A program made the position numbers and the translations under genes. The notes under the pieces are model-generated. The model ran no database searches. It saw only the letters and a list, made by a program, of their open reading frames with translations, and was not told the origin of the DNA. Positions 9,012-17,560 of a stretch of DNA of 64,000 nt are shown one piece after another. The DNA lies in NCBI GenBank assembly GCA_019637105.1, contig JAHBWF010000003.1:1-64000 (forward strand). Direction: 5' to 3'. Origin of the DNA: Labilithrix sp. GTDB taxonomy: Bacteria > Myxococcota_A > Polyangia > Polyangiales > Polyangiaceae. Positions within the stretch are counted from its first letter, which is position 1, and each line of letters begins with the position of its first letter.

Positions 9012-10823
9012 TCACGGCGAGGCGGAGAGCTCCGCGGTCACCTCCGCGTACATCGACTCGATCTCGACCTTGTACTTCTCGTTCACGACCTTGCGCTTCA
9101 CCTTCATCGTGGGCGTGAGCTCACCGCCGTCGATCGAGAACTCGGTCGGCACGACGACGAACTTCTTGATCGTCTGGACGCGCGCCAGCTTCCCGTTGAG
9201 CTCGTCGATCTGCTTCTGCAGGTGCTTGCGGAACGTGTTGCACTTCGCGGCCTCGGCGATGGTCTTCGCCGGGCTGCCCGCCGCCTCGGCCTCCGTCCGA
9301 ACGCGCTCGGGATCGAGCGAGACGAGCGCGGCGAGGTACTTCTTCCGATCGCCGACGACGACCGCCTGGCCGACGACCGGGATCGACTTGAGGTGCCCCT
9401 CGAGCACCTGCGGCGCGATGTTCTCTCCGCCCGCGGTGATGAGCAGGTCCTTCTTCCGATCGGTGATCTGGAGGAAGCCGTCCTCGTCGAGCGTCCCGAT
9501 GTCGCCGGAGTGCAGCCACCCGTCGCCGTCGAGCGCGTTCTTCGTCGCCTCGGGATCCTTCAGGTACCCCTTGAAGACGTGCGCGCCGCGCATGCACACC
9601 TCGCCGTCCTCGGCGATCTTGAGCTCGGCGCCCGGGAGGACGACGCCGCACTTGCCGGTGCGGAAGTCGTCGGGGGGCGAGTAGGTCGCCGGCCCGGTGC
9701 ACTCGCTCATCCCGTAGACCTCGAGGATCGGGATGCCGAGCGAGAGGAAGAACTCGAGCGTGTCCTTCGAGATCGGCGCGGCGCTCGTCACGCAGACCCG
9801 CGCGCGATCGAGGCCGAGGCGCTGCCGCACCTTGTCGAAGACGACCTTCTTCGCGACGGGGTAGAGGAGCGGACGCGCCTCGCCCCGCTGCTCGGCGTAA
9901 CCGGCCTGGAGCCCCACCTTGCGCGCCCACGCGGCGATCTTCTTCCGGAGCGGCGGCGACGCCGCGCCGGCGGCGACCATCTTCGCCTGGATCTTCTCCC
10001 AGACGCGCGGGACGCCGAGGAACACGGTCGGACGGACCTCCTGCAGCGCCTCGCCGAGCTTCTCGAGGCTCTCGGCGAAGTAGAGGAGCGAGCCCATCGC
10101 CATCGGCCCGTGGATCGAGAGCATCTGCTCGGCGATGTGGCTGAGCGGCAGGTAGCTGATCGACACCTCGTTCGGCCCGAAGTCGAGGGCCTTCACGATC
10201 GCCTCGGCGGTCCACACCAGGTTCGTGTGCGAGATCATCACGGCCTTCGGATCGCCCGTGGTGCCCGACGTGTAGATGAGCGTGCAGACGTCGTCCGGCT
10301 TCTGCGCCGCGACGCGCGCGTCGAGCTCGCTCTCCGGCGTCGCGTCGCCGAGCTCGAGCAGCTCGTCCCACCCGAGCACGCGGAGCCGCCCGCGCTTGCC
10401 CTCGGCCGGGCGCCCGAGCATCTGCACGACGACCTCGAGGTGCGGCATGCGCTCTTGCTCGGCGACGAACTTGTCGACCTGCGCGGCGGTGTCCGCGAAC
10501 GCGACCTTCGCCTCGCAGTGATCGGTGATGTACCGCACCTGCTCGGGCGTGTTCGTCGTGTAGATGCCCGCCGGGACGGCGCCCGCGAGGATCGCGCCGA
10601 CGTCGGCGACGAGCCACTCGGGGCTGTTGTAGCCGATGATCGAGACGCCCTTGCCCGGCGCGGCGCCGAGCCCGACGAGCGCGCGGCCGACGCGCCGCGC
10701 GTCGCGCTGGTAGGCGCTCCAGGTCGTCGTGCGCCAACCGCCGTCGCGCTTCACGCGGAGCGCCGGCCGGTCTCCGTAGCGCTTCGCCGTCTCCCCCAGG
10801 ACCTCGTGGACCATCGTCGCCAT
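9012..10823 (-). CDS. Long-chain acyl-CoA synthetase (AMP-forming)
   Basis: The 603-aa protein carries all ANL-superfamily motifs: the P-loop-like YTSGTTGDPKAV (about 175-186), YLPLSHIAEQ, the adenine-binding YGMSECTGP, WLHSGDIGTLDEDGFLQITDRKKDLL and a C-terminal catalytic-Lys region (TPTMKVKRK). It is closest by pattern to FadD15/ACSL-type long-chain enzymes with a GENIAPQ linker. It activates fatty acids to acyl-CoA in the cytoplasm or at the membrane. ATG 10823 was chosen because upstream sequence has no family similarity. It is monocistronic here; a second synthetase is at 46336. Confidence 0.9.
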   Translation of the reverse strand: MATMVHEVLGETAKRYGDRPALRVKRDGGWRTTTWSAYQRDARRVGRALVGLGAAPGKGVSIIGYNSPEWLVADVGAILAGAVPAGIYTTNTPEQVRYITDHCEAKVAFADTAAQVDKFVAEQERMPHLEVVVQMLGRPAEGKRGRLRVLGWDELLELGDATPESELDARVAAQKPDDVCTLIYTSGTTGDPKAVMISHTNLVWTAEAIVKALDFGPNEVSISYLPLSHIAEQMLSIHGPMAMGSLLYFAESLEKLGEALQEVRPTVFLGVPRVWEKIQAKMVAAGAASPPLRKKIAAWARKVGLQAGYAEQRGEARPLLYPVAKKVVFDKVRQRLGLDRARVCVTSAAPISKDTLEFFLSLGIPILEVYGMSECTGPATYSPPDDFRTGKCGVVLPGAELKIAEDGEVCMRGAHVFKGYLKDPEATKNALDGDGWLHSGDIGTLDEDGFLQITDRKKDLLITAGGENIAPQVLEGHLKSIPVVGQAVVVGDRKKYLAALVSLDPERVRTEAEAAGSPAKTIAEAAKCNTFRKHLQKQIDELNGKLARVQTIKKFVVVPTEFSIDGGELTPTMKVKRKVVNEKYKVEIESMYAEVTAELSASP

Positions 10824-11029
10824 GGCGACGAAGTATAGGCGCCAGGATCGGGTCGAGCCCGCCCAAACGTCGCGCGGCGCGAGGGCGTGACGCCCCGCGT
10901 CGTCGGGCGGCTTCCACGCGTCCGTTCGGCGGGCGCCCGCACGTCCGTTCGGTGAGCGCCCTGAGCTCCGGCTCCTCGCGATCCGGCGCCGTGCCCTTCG
11001 TTCCCGGATCGGCGCGACCGAGGTGCGCC

Positions 11030-11836
11030 TCAGTCGGACGGGAGACGCGCGGCCTCGTCGGCGCCGAAGCGCGCGTCGAGCCGGACCTCGAGCGCGCGCG
11101 CGTCCTCGAGCACCAGCTCGACGGCGGCGGCGAGCTGCGTGACCGCCGCGTCGACCCCGCGGTCGCGCGACTCCAGCGCGGCCAGGCTGATCGCGATCTC
11201 CGCTTCGAGCTCGTCGAAGTGGAAGTTCTTCGCCTCCTCGACGCGCCACCGGTACGTGGCCCAGTCCGGCTCCTTCGCGCGGAGCCCGAGCGCGAGGTGC
11301 TCGAGGGCGCGCACCACGGCGAACAGCCACGCGTACGCGCCGCGGAGGTACTCCGCGAGCGGAGCGTCCGGCAAGAACGCGGGCTGGACGCTGCGAGACA
11401 CCGCGGCGAGGTGCAGCACGGCGAGGGCTTCGCGGACGTCCCCGAGCTCGCGGACGCGGGCCTCGAGGCTCCGGATCACGCCGACGGCGCGCGCGGAGTG
11501 GGGCGGCGCCCCGGCGCGCGCGCCTTCACGCGCCAGGTCGAACGTCGTGCGCTCGAGGCACGCCAGCTTCATCGTGAGCGTCGCCTGGTCTTCGCACAGC
11601 TCGTCGAGGAGGTCCTGCGCCTCGAGCCACTCGACGTTCCCCGCGAGCTTCGACGGCGCGACGTCGACGGCGCGGAGGCGGACGTGCGAGTCGCTCCTTC
11701 GGCGCGTCGCGTCATCCGGCCGAGCTTTCGCGTCCCGTGTCCCGGGCGCGAAGGAGAGCGTCTTCGGGCTCGCGAAGAGCAAGGGCTGAAACCCGTGACG
11801 TTTCGCCGATCCTTGCGTTGCGCGCTCGTCTTGCAT
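11030..11836 (-). CDS. Hypothetical helical protein
   Basis: The 268-aa frame has high third-position GC and a normal amino-acid mix. It is largely helical, with several Glu/Arg/Leu-rich segments (VEWLEAQDLLDELCEDQATL, WRVEEAKNFHFDELEAEIAI) and no signal peptide or membrane segment. I do not recognise a family. It diverges from the FGE-like gene at 11974, so the ~140 bp between them should hold promoters for both. Confidence 0.6.
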   Translation of the reverse strand: MQDERATQGSAKRHGFQPLLFASPKTLSFAPGTRDAKARPDDATRRRSDSHVRLRAVDVAPSKLAGNVEWLEAQDLLDELCEDQATLTMKLACLERTTFDLAREGARAGAPPHSARAVGVIRSLEARVRELGDVREALAVLHLAAVSRSVQPAFLPDAPLAEYLRGAYAWLFAVVRALEHLALGLRAKEPDWATYRWRVEEAKNFHFDELEAEIAISLAALESRDRGVDAAVTQLAAAVELVLEDARALEVRLDARFGADEAARLPSD

Positions 11837-11973
11837 CGAACCTCCGGCCCCTCTCTCGCTCTCGGGTGTCCGCGGTTCCTACGCGCCGGGGTACGACCTT
11901 CTCCCCTCGATTCGCCCGGGCGAGGTGGCCGTTTCCCGGCGCGGCTGCACAATGTGATGTGGAGGGTGAAGTC

Positions 11974-12816
11974 TTGGACCTCCAGCATTCGATCACCAAA
12001 GCATTTTCAGTCGCAGCGTTCTTTGGTCTGACCCTCGCCCCACAGAACGGATCGCGCGGAGCGGGGGCGGCGGCCGGCGCGCTGCCCGCCGCGGCGTCGC
12101 AGGCGCGGACCGCGTCGGTCAGCGCCGCCCAACCGAAGGTCGCCCCGCCCGCCGGGCCGTGCGGAGAGGGCATGATCCTCGTCGAGGGCGACTACTGCCC
12201 CTCCGCCGAGCAGGTCTGCTTGAAATGGCTCGATCCGCCGCCGTACCAGAACCTCCGCTGCGGTGAGTACGCCAAGCCCGCCAAGTGCAAGGTGCCGCGC
12301 GTCCACCGGCGCTTCTGCGTCGATCGCGAGGAGTTCGCCGAGCCGGCGTCGACCGGCAGCGACGAGGTGATGCCGCTCGTGAACAAGAGCTGGGGCGAGG
12401 CGAAGGCGCTCTGCGAAGCGCGCGGCGCGCGCCTCTGCAAAGAAGCCGAGTGGGAGTTCGCGTGCGAGGGCCCCGAGATGAGCCCGTACCCGTACGGCTG
12501 GAAGCGCGACTCCGAGATCTGCAACTTCGACAAGAAGAGCCTCGGCGGTCCGATGTCGAAGCTGAAGGACCTCCGCGCGCCCGAGAGCGCGTACCCCGAC
12601 TGCCTCAGCCCGTTCGGCGTCCACAACATGGTCGGCAACGTCGACGAGTGGGTCGAGCGCGAGGGGATGTCGCCTCCGAACCGCTCGGCGCTCCGCGGCG
12701 GCTGGTGGCTGCCGGGCCGCAACCGCTGCCGCGCCGCGACGCTCGCGCACGGCGAGGACTACTCCGCCAAGCAGGTCGGCTTCCGCTGCTGCAAGGACGC
12801 GCCGGCGGCGCGCTGA
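11974..12816 (+). CDS. Secreted FGE-sulfatase (SUMF1-like) domain protein
   Basis: I place the start at TTG 11974 with GGAGG about 8 bp upstream, giving a 280-aa protein with a signal-like N-terminus (ITKAFSVAAFFGLTLA). The mature part shows the formylglycine-generating-enzyme-like fold: MILVEGDYCP, FCVDREEF, SWGEAKALCEARGARLCKEAEWEFACEG, GNVDEWVE, LRGGWWLPGRNRCRAAT and the terminal VGFRCC. Several extra Cys suggest disulfides. Members outside true FGE enzymes often act as binding or structural modules, so catalytic activity is not claimed. In-frame starts further upstream exist but add atypical sequence. Confidence 0.75.
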   Translation: MDLQHSITKAFSVAAFFGLTLAPQNGSRGAGAAAGALPAAASQARTASVSAAQPKVAPPAGPCGEGMILVEGDYCPSAEQVCLKWLDPPPYQNLRCGEYAKPAKCKVPRVHRRFCVDREEFAEPASTGSDEVMPLVNKSWGEAKALCEARGARLCKEAEWEFACEGPEMSPYPYGWKRDSEICNFDKKSLGGPMSKLKDLRAPESAYPDCLSPFGVHNMVGNVDEWVEREGMSPPNRSALRGGWWLPGRNRCRAATLAHGEDYSAKQVGFRCCKDAPAAR

Positions 12817-12878
12817 CGCTCCGCCACGGCACGAACGGCGACACGAACGAACCGCGCCGTCCGACGACGCGCGGAAGA

Positions 12879-13850
12879 CTACGCGCGGAACTCGCTGAGC
12901 GGCGCCGGGGCCTTCACGAGCGCGTCGATGCGCTCGGCCTCCGCGTCGCGCCCCAGCTCGCGCATCGTCTGCGAATAGCGACTCAGGTCCTCGGAGCCGA
13001 TCACGCGCCGCTCGCGCTCCACGACGTCCATGACCTCGGACCACGCGCCTTCCCGGAGGAGGGCGACCACGTAGATGCGCAGCCCGACCTGCCGCAGCTC
13101 GGGAGAAGCCGACGTCGCGAGCGCCGGCTTGAGGAGCCGGACCGCCTCCTTGGGCTCGCGCCGATCGAGCGCGGCGTACCCCTTCTCGATCGCGTCGGCG
13201 AGCGTCTGGTCGACGCGGAGCTGCCCCGCCTGGCGGAACGCCTGCACGTTCTGGAAGCCGTAGAGGACGCCGAGGTAGAGCACCCACCACTGCTTGTACT
13301 GCACCGCGAGGAGCGCGATGCCGGCCGCGACGGCGATCGAGAGCCCCCGCGCGATCTTCTCGCCGTGACGCGGGGTGACGGCGCGGATGATCGAGCGGAG
13401 GACGTTTCCGCCGTCGAGCGGGAGCATCGGGAGCAGGTTGAAGACGCCCCAGCCGACGTTCACCCAGAGCAGCAGCCGCACCGCCTCGCGAGCGAGCGGG
13501 TGGATCGGCTGCAAGCCCGCGAGCTGCGCCGCGACGACGGCGAACGCGAACGCGAAGCCCGCGAACGGACCGGCGAGGCTGATCGCGACGCTCTTGCCCG
13601 TGGAGATCTCGGCGCGGCCGCCGTTGAAGAACGTCAGCCCGCCCATGCCGTGCAGCTCGATGCGCGGCGAGAGCCCGAACGCCTTGCCCGTCAGCGCGTG
13701 CCCGAGCTCGTGGATGACCACCGAGACGAGGACGATCGCCACCCAGAGCGCGAGCTTCGCGGGCTCCCGCTCGTTGAGCCCGAGCAGGAGCGCCATGAGG
13801 AAGAAGCTCCCCTGGATCCGGAGCGGAATGGATCCGAGCTTCAGCTCCAT
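12879..13850 (-). CDS. M50-family (site-2-protease-like) membrane metalloprotease
   Basis: Numbered from ATG 13850 (GTG 13859 is an alternative), the 323-aa protein has HELGH (His47, Glu48, His51) within a membrane helix and NLLPMLPLDGGNVL (Asp146) in another. These are the zinc-binding pair of S2P/M50 proteases. SLAGPFAGFAFAFAVV is the conserved AGP helix. About four to five membrane segments are followed by a soluble C-terminal helical/TPR-like part (about 220-323). Such enzymes cut membrane-anchored regulators or, in the Rv-type subgroup, have unknown substrates. A MITE-like element ends 20 bp upstream of the start. Confidence 0.85.
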   Translation of the reverse strand: MELKLGSIPLRIQGSFFLMALLLGLNEREPAKLALWVAIVLVSVVIHELGHALTGKAFGLSPRIELHGMGGLTFFNGGRAEISTGKSVAISLAGPFAGFAFAFAVVAAQLAGLQPIHPLAREAVRLLLWVNVGWGVFNLLPMLPLDGGNVLRSIIRAVTPRHGEKIARGLSIAVAAGIALLAVQYKQWWVLYLGVLYGFQNVQAFRQAGQLRVDQTLADAIEKGYAALDRREPKEAVRLLKPALATSASPELRQVGLRIYVVALLREGAWSEVMDVVERERRVIGSEDLSRYSQTMRELGRDAEAERIDALVKAPAPLSEFRA

Positions 13851-13869
13851 CGCGGCCACGACGTGCGCC

Positions 13870-14021
13870 TAGTGTCCTGAGTCCATGGTCCGTCGGGGAA
13901 TCGCGAGGCCCGCTTCGCCCGTGAGGGCCTCGCGATTCCCCGACAAAGCCGAACGTCTGACTCGGGACACGTCACTTTTTCTCATTTCCCGTGCCCGAGT
14001 CCTCGCGGACTCGGGACACTA
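13870..14021. mobile_element. MITE-like element with TA-flanked terminal inverted repeats
   Basis: The ends TAGTGTCCTGAGTCC (13870-13884) and GGACTCGGGACACTA (14007-14021) are inverted repeats with one mismatch in 15. Each end carries TA, as expected for the TA target duplication of Tc1/mariner-IS630 elements. Inside lie a perfect 20-bp inverted repeat (13892-13911 with 13925-13944, 13-nt loop), an internal copy of the end motif (13959-13970) and a small hairpin next to the right end (9-bp arms around TCGC). There is no room for a transposase, so it would move in trans. Its right edge supplies the TAG stop of the receiver gene. Confidence 0.6.
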
Positions 14022-14561
14022 AAGGACAATCTTCCTGATCTTATCGACGATTTGCGCGACCGGCGTGGTCTTCGGCAAGAACTGGCTGACGCCGATGACG
14101 AGCGCCTGCGTGACGTGCTGCGGGCTGTGCTGCGCCGACACGAACATGATCGGCACGCGCCTCATCACGGGGTTGTTGCGGAGGATCTTCGCGAGCGTGA
14201 AGCCGTCGACGCGCGGCATCACCGTGTCGCAGACGATCATCGCGGGGGCCTGGATGCTGCTGGTCATCTCGACCGCCTCCATGCCGTCCTTGGCTTCGAT
14301 GACGTCGTAGTGGAGCTCGAGCAGCGCGCGGAGGCGGGCGCGGAGGCTCGCGTCCGGGTCGACGAGCAGGATCGTCTTTTTGCCCGCGTTCCGCGCCGCC
14401 GTCGCCGACGGACGGGCTACGGCGCCGCCGCCGAGGGCGTGAGCCTCCGCCGCGGCCTCGCGGATGTTCGCGGGGCGCGCCGAGGGTGTCCCGGCCGGCG
14501 CGGTCGAAGGTCGCGTCGCGGGGTATCCGGCGCCCGAGGGGCGTTTGGGCTGAAAAGTCAT
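14019..14561 (-). CDS. Single-domain response regulator (CheY-like receiver) with N-terminal extension
   Basis: The 180-aa product has a ~60-residue disordered, Ala/Pro-rich N-terminus and a receiver domain (62-180). The acidic pair is Asp68/Asp70, the phospho-acceptor Asp112 (MIVCDTVMP), Ser142 and Lys164 (LPKTT). There is no output domain, so it probably acts by protein-protein contact in a phosphorelay or in motility control. No histidine kinase is adjacent. The stop codon (14021-14019) lies exactly in the terminal repeat of the MITE-like element, so the last residue or two may reflect that insertion. Confidence 0.85.
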   Translation of the reverse strand: MTFQPKRPSGAGYPATRPSTAPAGTPSARPANIREAAAEAHALGGGAVARPSATAARNAGKKTILLVDPDASLRARLRALLELHYDVIEAKDGMEAVEMTSSIQAPAMIVCDTVMPRVDGFTLAKILRNNPVMRRVPIMFVSAQHSPQHVTQALVIGVSQFLPKTTPVAQIVDKIRKIVL

Positions 14562-14762
14562 GGTGTACGAACGCGAAGCGATCGCCGATAAGGACCCCTC
14601 CGACCTCTTCGTTATAGCACCGCCGACCGTGAAGGAAACGGCCGCGGGCGGCGCGCGCCGCGAGGCGACCTCGGACGCGCCGGGCGCGAAGGCGCGACCG
14701 TCCGACGCAGGACAACTGAGTCGTTCGGGCATCACCCGACGGCCCGAGCGGACGGCGCGGCG

Positions 14763-15662
14763 CTACCGCTTGCGCTTGTCGCGCTTGCGCCGGTTGCGGT
14801 CCTTGCGCCGCGCCTCCGGATCGAGCCGGCGCGCGATCCCCTCGGCGACGTCGAGGCGGCCACCGCGGAGATCAGCGACGAGCTCGGCGAGGACGGCGTC
14901 GTAGCCGACCGCGGCCTCTTCGCTGAGCCGCGTGTGCGGGAGGACCTTGTCTCCCGCGAGCCACCGCTCGTCCAGCTCGGCGTCGAGGACGGCCGGGAGC
15001 GCCGCGGCGAGGTCGTAGGGGCCGACGTCGAGGCCCTCGCTCGCGCACGCCGTCATCATCCCGAAGGCGTGCGCGTGCGCGATCTTGAAGCGCGGCGGAT
15101 CGATCGGCAACACGGGGTTCGCCTCTCCGGCGTCGTGCGCCTGCTTGCACGCGTCGGCGCTCCCGGAGTGGTACGCGCGGCACGAGATCGGCCGGACGTC
15201 GTAGACCGTGCACCGGCCCGTCTCGACGTCGAGGAGCGGGCACGGGATCTTCGCGCGCGCGCGACCCGTGAGGTCGAGCGAGGCGATCTCCTCGGCGACC
15301 GCGCCCGCGCGCTCCTTCAGCGCGGCGAGCTCCTCCGTCGACCGGTTCTCCTTCAGCCAGGAGCCGATGCGAAGGATCTCCGGGGCCGACGCGTGGACGG
15401 TCGACGAGTAGCAGCAGTAGGAGCAGCCCGCCGAGCAGGCGAGCGGCAGACGCCGTCCGCCCGAGAGCCGCTCGGACATCGTCTCCGCGGCGCGCTCGGC
15501 GTCCTCCTGCACGAGCGCGGCGACCTCGGCGGCGACGGCGCGCGCCCTCTCGCCCGCGGCCTTCGCGTCGGCGACCACCTCGCGGATGATCTTGGCCTCG
15601 ACCTCGATGAACGGCCGGAGCATCGGATCCCGATGGTCGAGGCCGACCCTGCGCTCGGTCAT
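14763..15662 (-). CDS. YkgJ-family Cys-cluster (Fe-S/zinc) protein
   Basis: The ATG at 15662 overlaps the stop of the upstream hydrolase as ATGA, giving 299 aa. The conserved core is LACSAGCSYCC (first Cys cluster), then PCPLLDVETGRCTVYDVRPISCRAYHS, typical of the YkgJ/CxxCxxCC family thought to bind a metal or Fe-S centre. The tail is Arg/Lys-rich (RRKDRNRRKRDKRKR). Biochemical function is not established for the family. Coupling to the alpha/beta hydrolase suggests a shared operon. Confidence 0.8.
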   Translation of the reverse strand: MTERRVGLDHRDPMLRPFIEVEAKIIREVVADAKAAGERARAVAAEVAALVQEDAERAAETMSERLSGGRRLPLACSAGCSYCCYSSTVHASAPEILRIGSWLKENRSTEELAALKERAGAVAEEIASLDLTGRARAKIPCPLLDVETGRCTVYDVRPISCRAYHSGSADACKQAHDAGEANPVLPIDPPRFKIAHAHAFGMMTACASEGLDVGPYDLAAALPAVLDAELDERWLAGDKVLPHTRLSEEAAVGYDAVLAELVADLRGGRLDVAEGIARRLDPEARRKDRNRRKRDKRKR

Positions 15663-16426
15663 CGCTTCCTCTCGTTCATCGTCGCTCCTCGTTGGCCGCC
15701 CGCGCGCGCGGCCTGCTTCACGCTCGCCTTCTTCCTGGCCCGCGGCTTCGCGCGCGGCGCGGCGACGAACGCGGCGATCGCGGCGGCCGCGGCGTCGAGC
15801 GCGCGCTCCTGGCGCTCGGCGCCCTCTCGCTTCAGGAGCGAGAGCGAGTGATCGCCCCCCTCGACCGCGTGGACGCGCGCGCGCGGCGAGCCCGCGAGGA
15901 GCTTCTTCAGCTCGGCGGCGGCGCCGAGCTCGTCGCGCGTTCCCTGGACGACGAGCATCGGCACGCGCACCGCCAGGATCTCGTCGCGCACGACGCGCGG
16001 TTTGCCGATCGGGTGCAGCGGATACCCGAGGAGGACGACCCCCGCCAGCACGATGCCCTCGTTCGCCGCGGCGATGTGGGTCGCGATCCGGCCGCCCATC
16101 GACTTGCCGCCGATGAAGAGGCGCTCCTTCGACAGCCCGCCGCGCGCGCGCACCGTCGCGATGGCCGCGCGCCACGTCGCCTCGAGGAGCTCCACCCGAT
16201 CGGGCATCCTCCGGCCCGCCTCGGCGTAGAGGAAATTGAACGTGACGACGTCGACGCCCTTCTTCGCGATCCGCCCCGCCATCGACGTCATGAACGGGTG
16301 CGTCCGCGGCGCGCCCGCGCCGTGCGCGAGGACGAGGGTGGCCTGCGCGATCGGATCGGCGGCGCGGAAGAGCGCTCCGGTCACCTTCCCGTGCGTGCCT
16401 ACGTCGAAGGAGAACGCTGACGCCAC
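15659..16426 (-). CDS. Alpha/beta hydrolase (KANL3/Tex30-like)
   Basis: The 255-aa product has the oxyanion region VLAHGAGAPRTHPFM, nucleophile elbow GGKSMGGR, acid GTRDELG and His in GGDHSL, which form the full catalytic triad of dienelactone-hydrolase-like enzymes. The C-terminal ~35 residues are Ala/Arg/Lys-rich. The start is GTG 16426. Substrate is unknown. It overlaps the YkgJ-like gene downstream by 4 bp. Confidence 0.85.
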   Translation of the reverse strand: MASAFSFDVGTHGKVTGALFRAADPIAQATLVLAHGAGAPRTHPFMTSMAGRIAKKGVDVVTFNFLYAEAGRRMPDRVELLEATWRAAIATVRARGGLSKERLFIGGKSMGGRIATHIAAANEGIVLAGVVLLGYPLHPIGKPRVVRDEILAVRVPMLVVQGTRDELGAAAELKKLLAGSPRARVHAVEGGDHSLSLLKREGAERQERALDAAAAAIAAFVAAPRAKPRARKKASVKQAARAGGQRGATMNERKR

Positions 16427-16502
16427 GCGACCAGGATAGCGCGTTCCCCTCGCGCCGAGCTCACGACCGCGCCCCGCCGGGACGCGGGGCCCCGCGACGG
16501 CG

Positions 16503-17507
16503 TCAGAGCGCGAGCGCCCACTTCGACCACGCCGCGTGCGCCTCGGCCGGCGTGAGGCCGACGACCTCCGTGAAGGACCTCTCGCCGGTCGGATCGTCCG
16601 CGACGTTGTCGCGCCACCGCTGGTAGAAGGGCCAGAGCTTGCCGCGCGCGTCGAGCCACTGGCACACGTAGCGCGCCATCGCGTAGTGGAGGTCCTCGCC
16701 GTCGCCGCGGAACGTCTCGTCGGACATCCCGAAGAGCCGGTCGAGCCGCGCCTTGTCGCGCTCGGCGGTCGTGAGCGCGCGCTTGAGGCGCGGGTGGCGC
16801 CAGTTCTTGCCGCCGTGGATCTCGCCCGGCCTCGGGATCTGCGGCTGCTCGAAGACGGACGCGATGCCCTCGTTGAGCCACGTCGGCGCTCGCGGGAAGT
16901 CGGCCTCCACGAGCGGGTGGACGATCTCGTGGGTGAGCGTCCCGAGCCCGAGCCCGATGTTCATCACCATGTAGCGATCGCTCGGCTGGTAGAAGCCGAA
17001 GTGCGCGATGCACGGCGCCGCGTACTTCTGCGTGCAGAAGGCCTCGTAGGTCGCGGCGTTCGGGAAGAGGTAGACGCTGATCGCCTCGCTCGGCTTCTTG
17101 CCGAAGCGGCCGTTCATGAACCCGGCCATCGCGCTCTTCATCAAGGCGACGCTCTGGTCGTATTGCCCGCCCTGCCACCCCGGCGGGCCGATGACGACGA
17201 ACACGCCCGACACCACCGTCGACATCGCCTTCGGGCCGAGCTCCTCCCGCGCCGCCCGCGCGCGGCGCTCGCGGTCGGCCGCGATGTCGTAGGGAGGATC
17301 GCTCGGCGCGCCCTCCGGCGCCGACTCGACGGCGTCGCTCGCCCCCGACGGCGCGGGCGCCGCCTCCGCCGGGGCGCTCGGCCGCGCGGTCCCTACCGCG
17401 CCGACGGCGGGCGACCGCGGCGGCGGCGGCGCCGACTCACGGCCCTCGCCCGCGCACGCGGCGAGGGCGAGGACGAGCGCTGTGGAGAGCTGACGGGAGA
17501 GGCGCAT
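16503..17507 (-). CDS. Lipoprotein with a gluzincin (HExxH) peptidase-like domain
   Basis: The 334-aa protein starts with a lipoprotein signal (LVLALAACAG, Cys18) and a Pro/Ala-rich linker (20-75). The domain contains LTHEIVHPLVEADFPRAPTWLNEGIAS: His193, Glu194 and His197 form HExxH, and Glu213 sits in the WLNEG helix where MA-clan peptidases have their third zinc ligand. It is therefore a plausible active, surface or periplasmic metallopeptidase. Neighbours are unrelated. Confidence 0.75.
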   Translation of the reverse strand: MRLSRQLSTALVLALAACAGEGRESAPPPPRSPAVGAVGTARPSAPAEAAPAPSGASDAVESAPEGAPSDPPYDIAADRERRARAAREELGPKAMSTVVSGVFVVIGPPGWQGGQYDQSVALMKSAMAGFMNGRFGKKPSEAISVYLFPNAATYEAFCTQKYAAPCIAHFGFYQPSDRYMVMNIGLGLGTLTHEIVHPLVEADFPRAPTWLNEGIASVFEQPQIPRPGEIHGGKNWRHPRLKRALTTAERDKARLDRLFGMSDETFRGDGEDLHYAMARYVCQWLDARGKLWPFYQRWRDNVADDPTGERSFTEVVGLTPAEAHAAWSKWALAL

Positions 17508-17560
17508 GACCGGACGTCTCCGCTCGGACGGAGATTGTGACACGAGCCTTGGGTTTCCTC

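Noticed and set aside
13892-13944. Perfect 20-bp hairpin as a rho-independent terminator
   Set aside because: No T-run follows the stem on either strand; it is better explained as the core of the TIR-bounded element.
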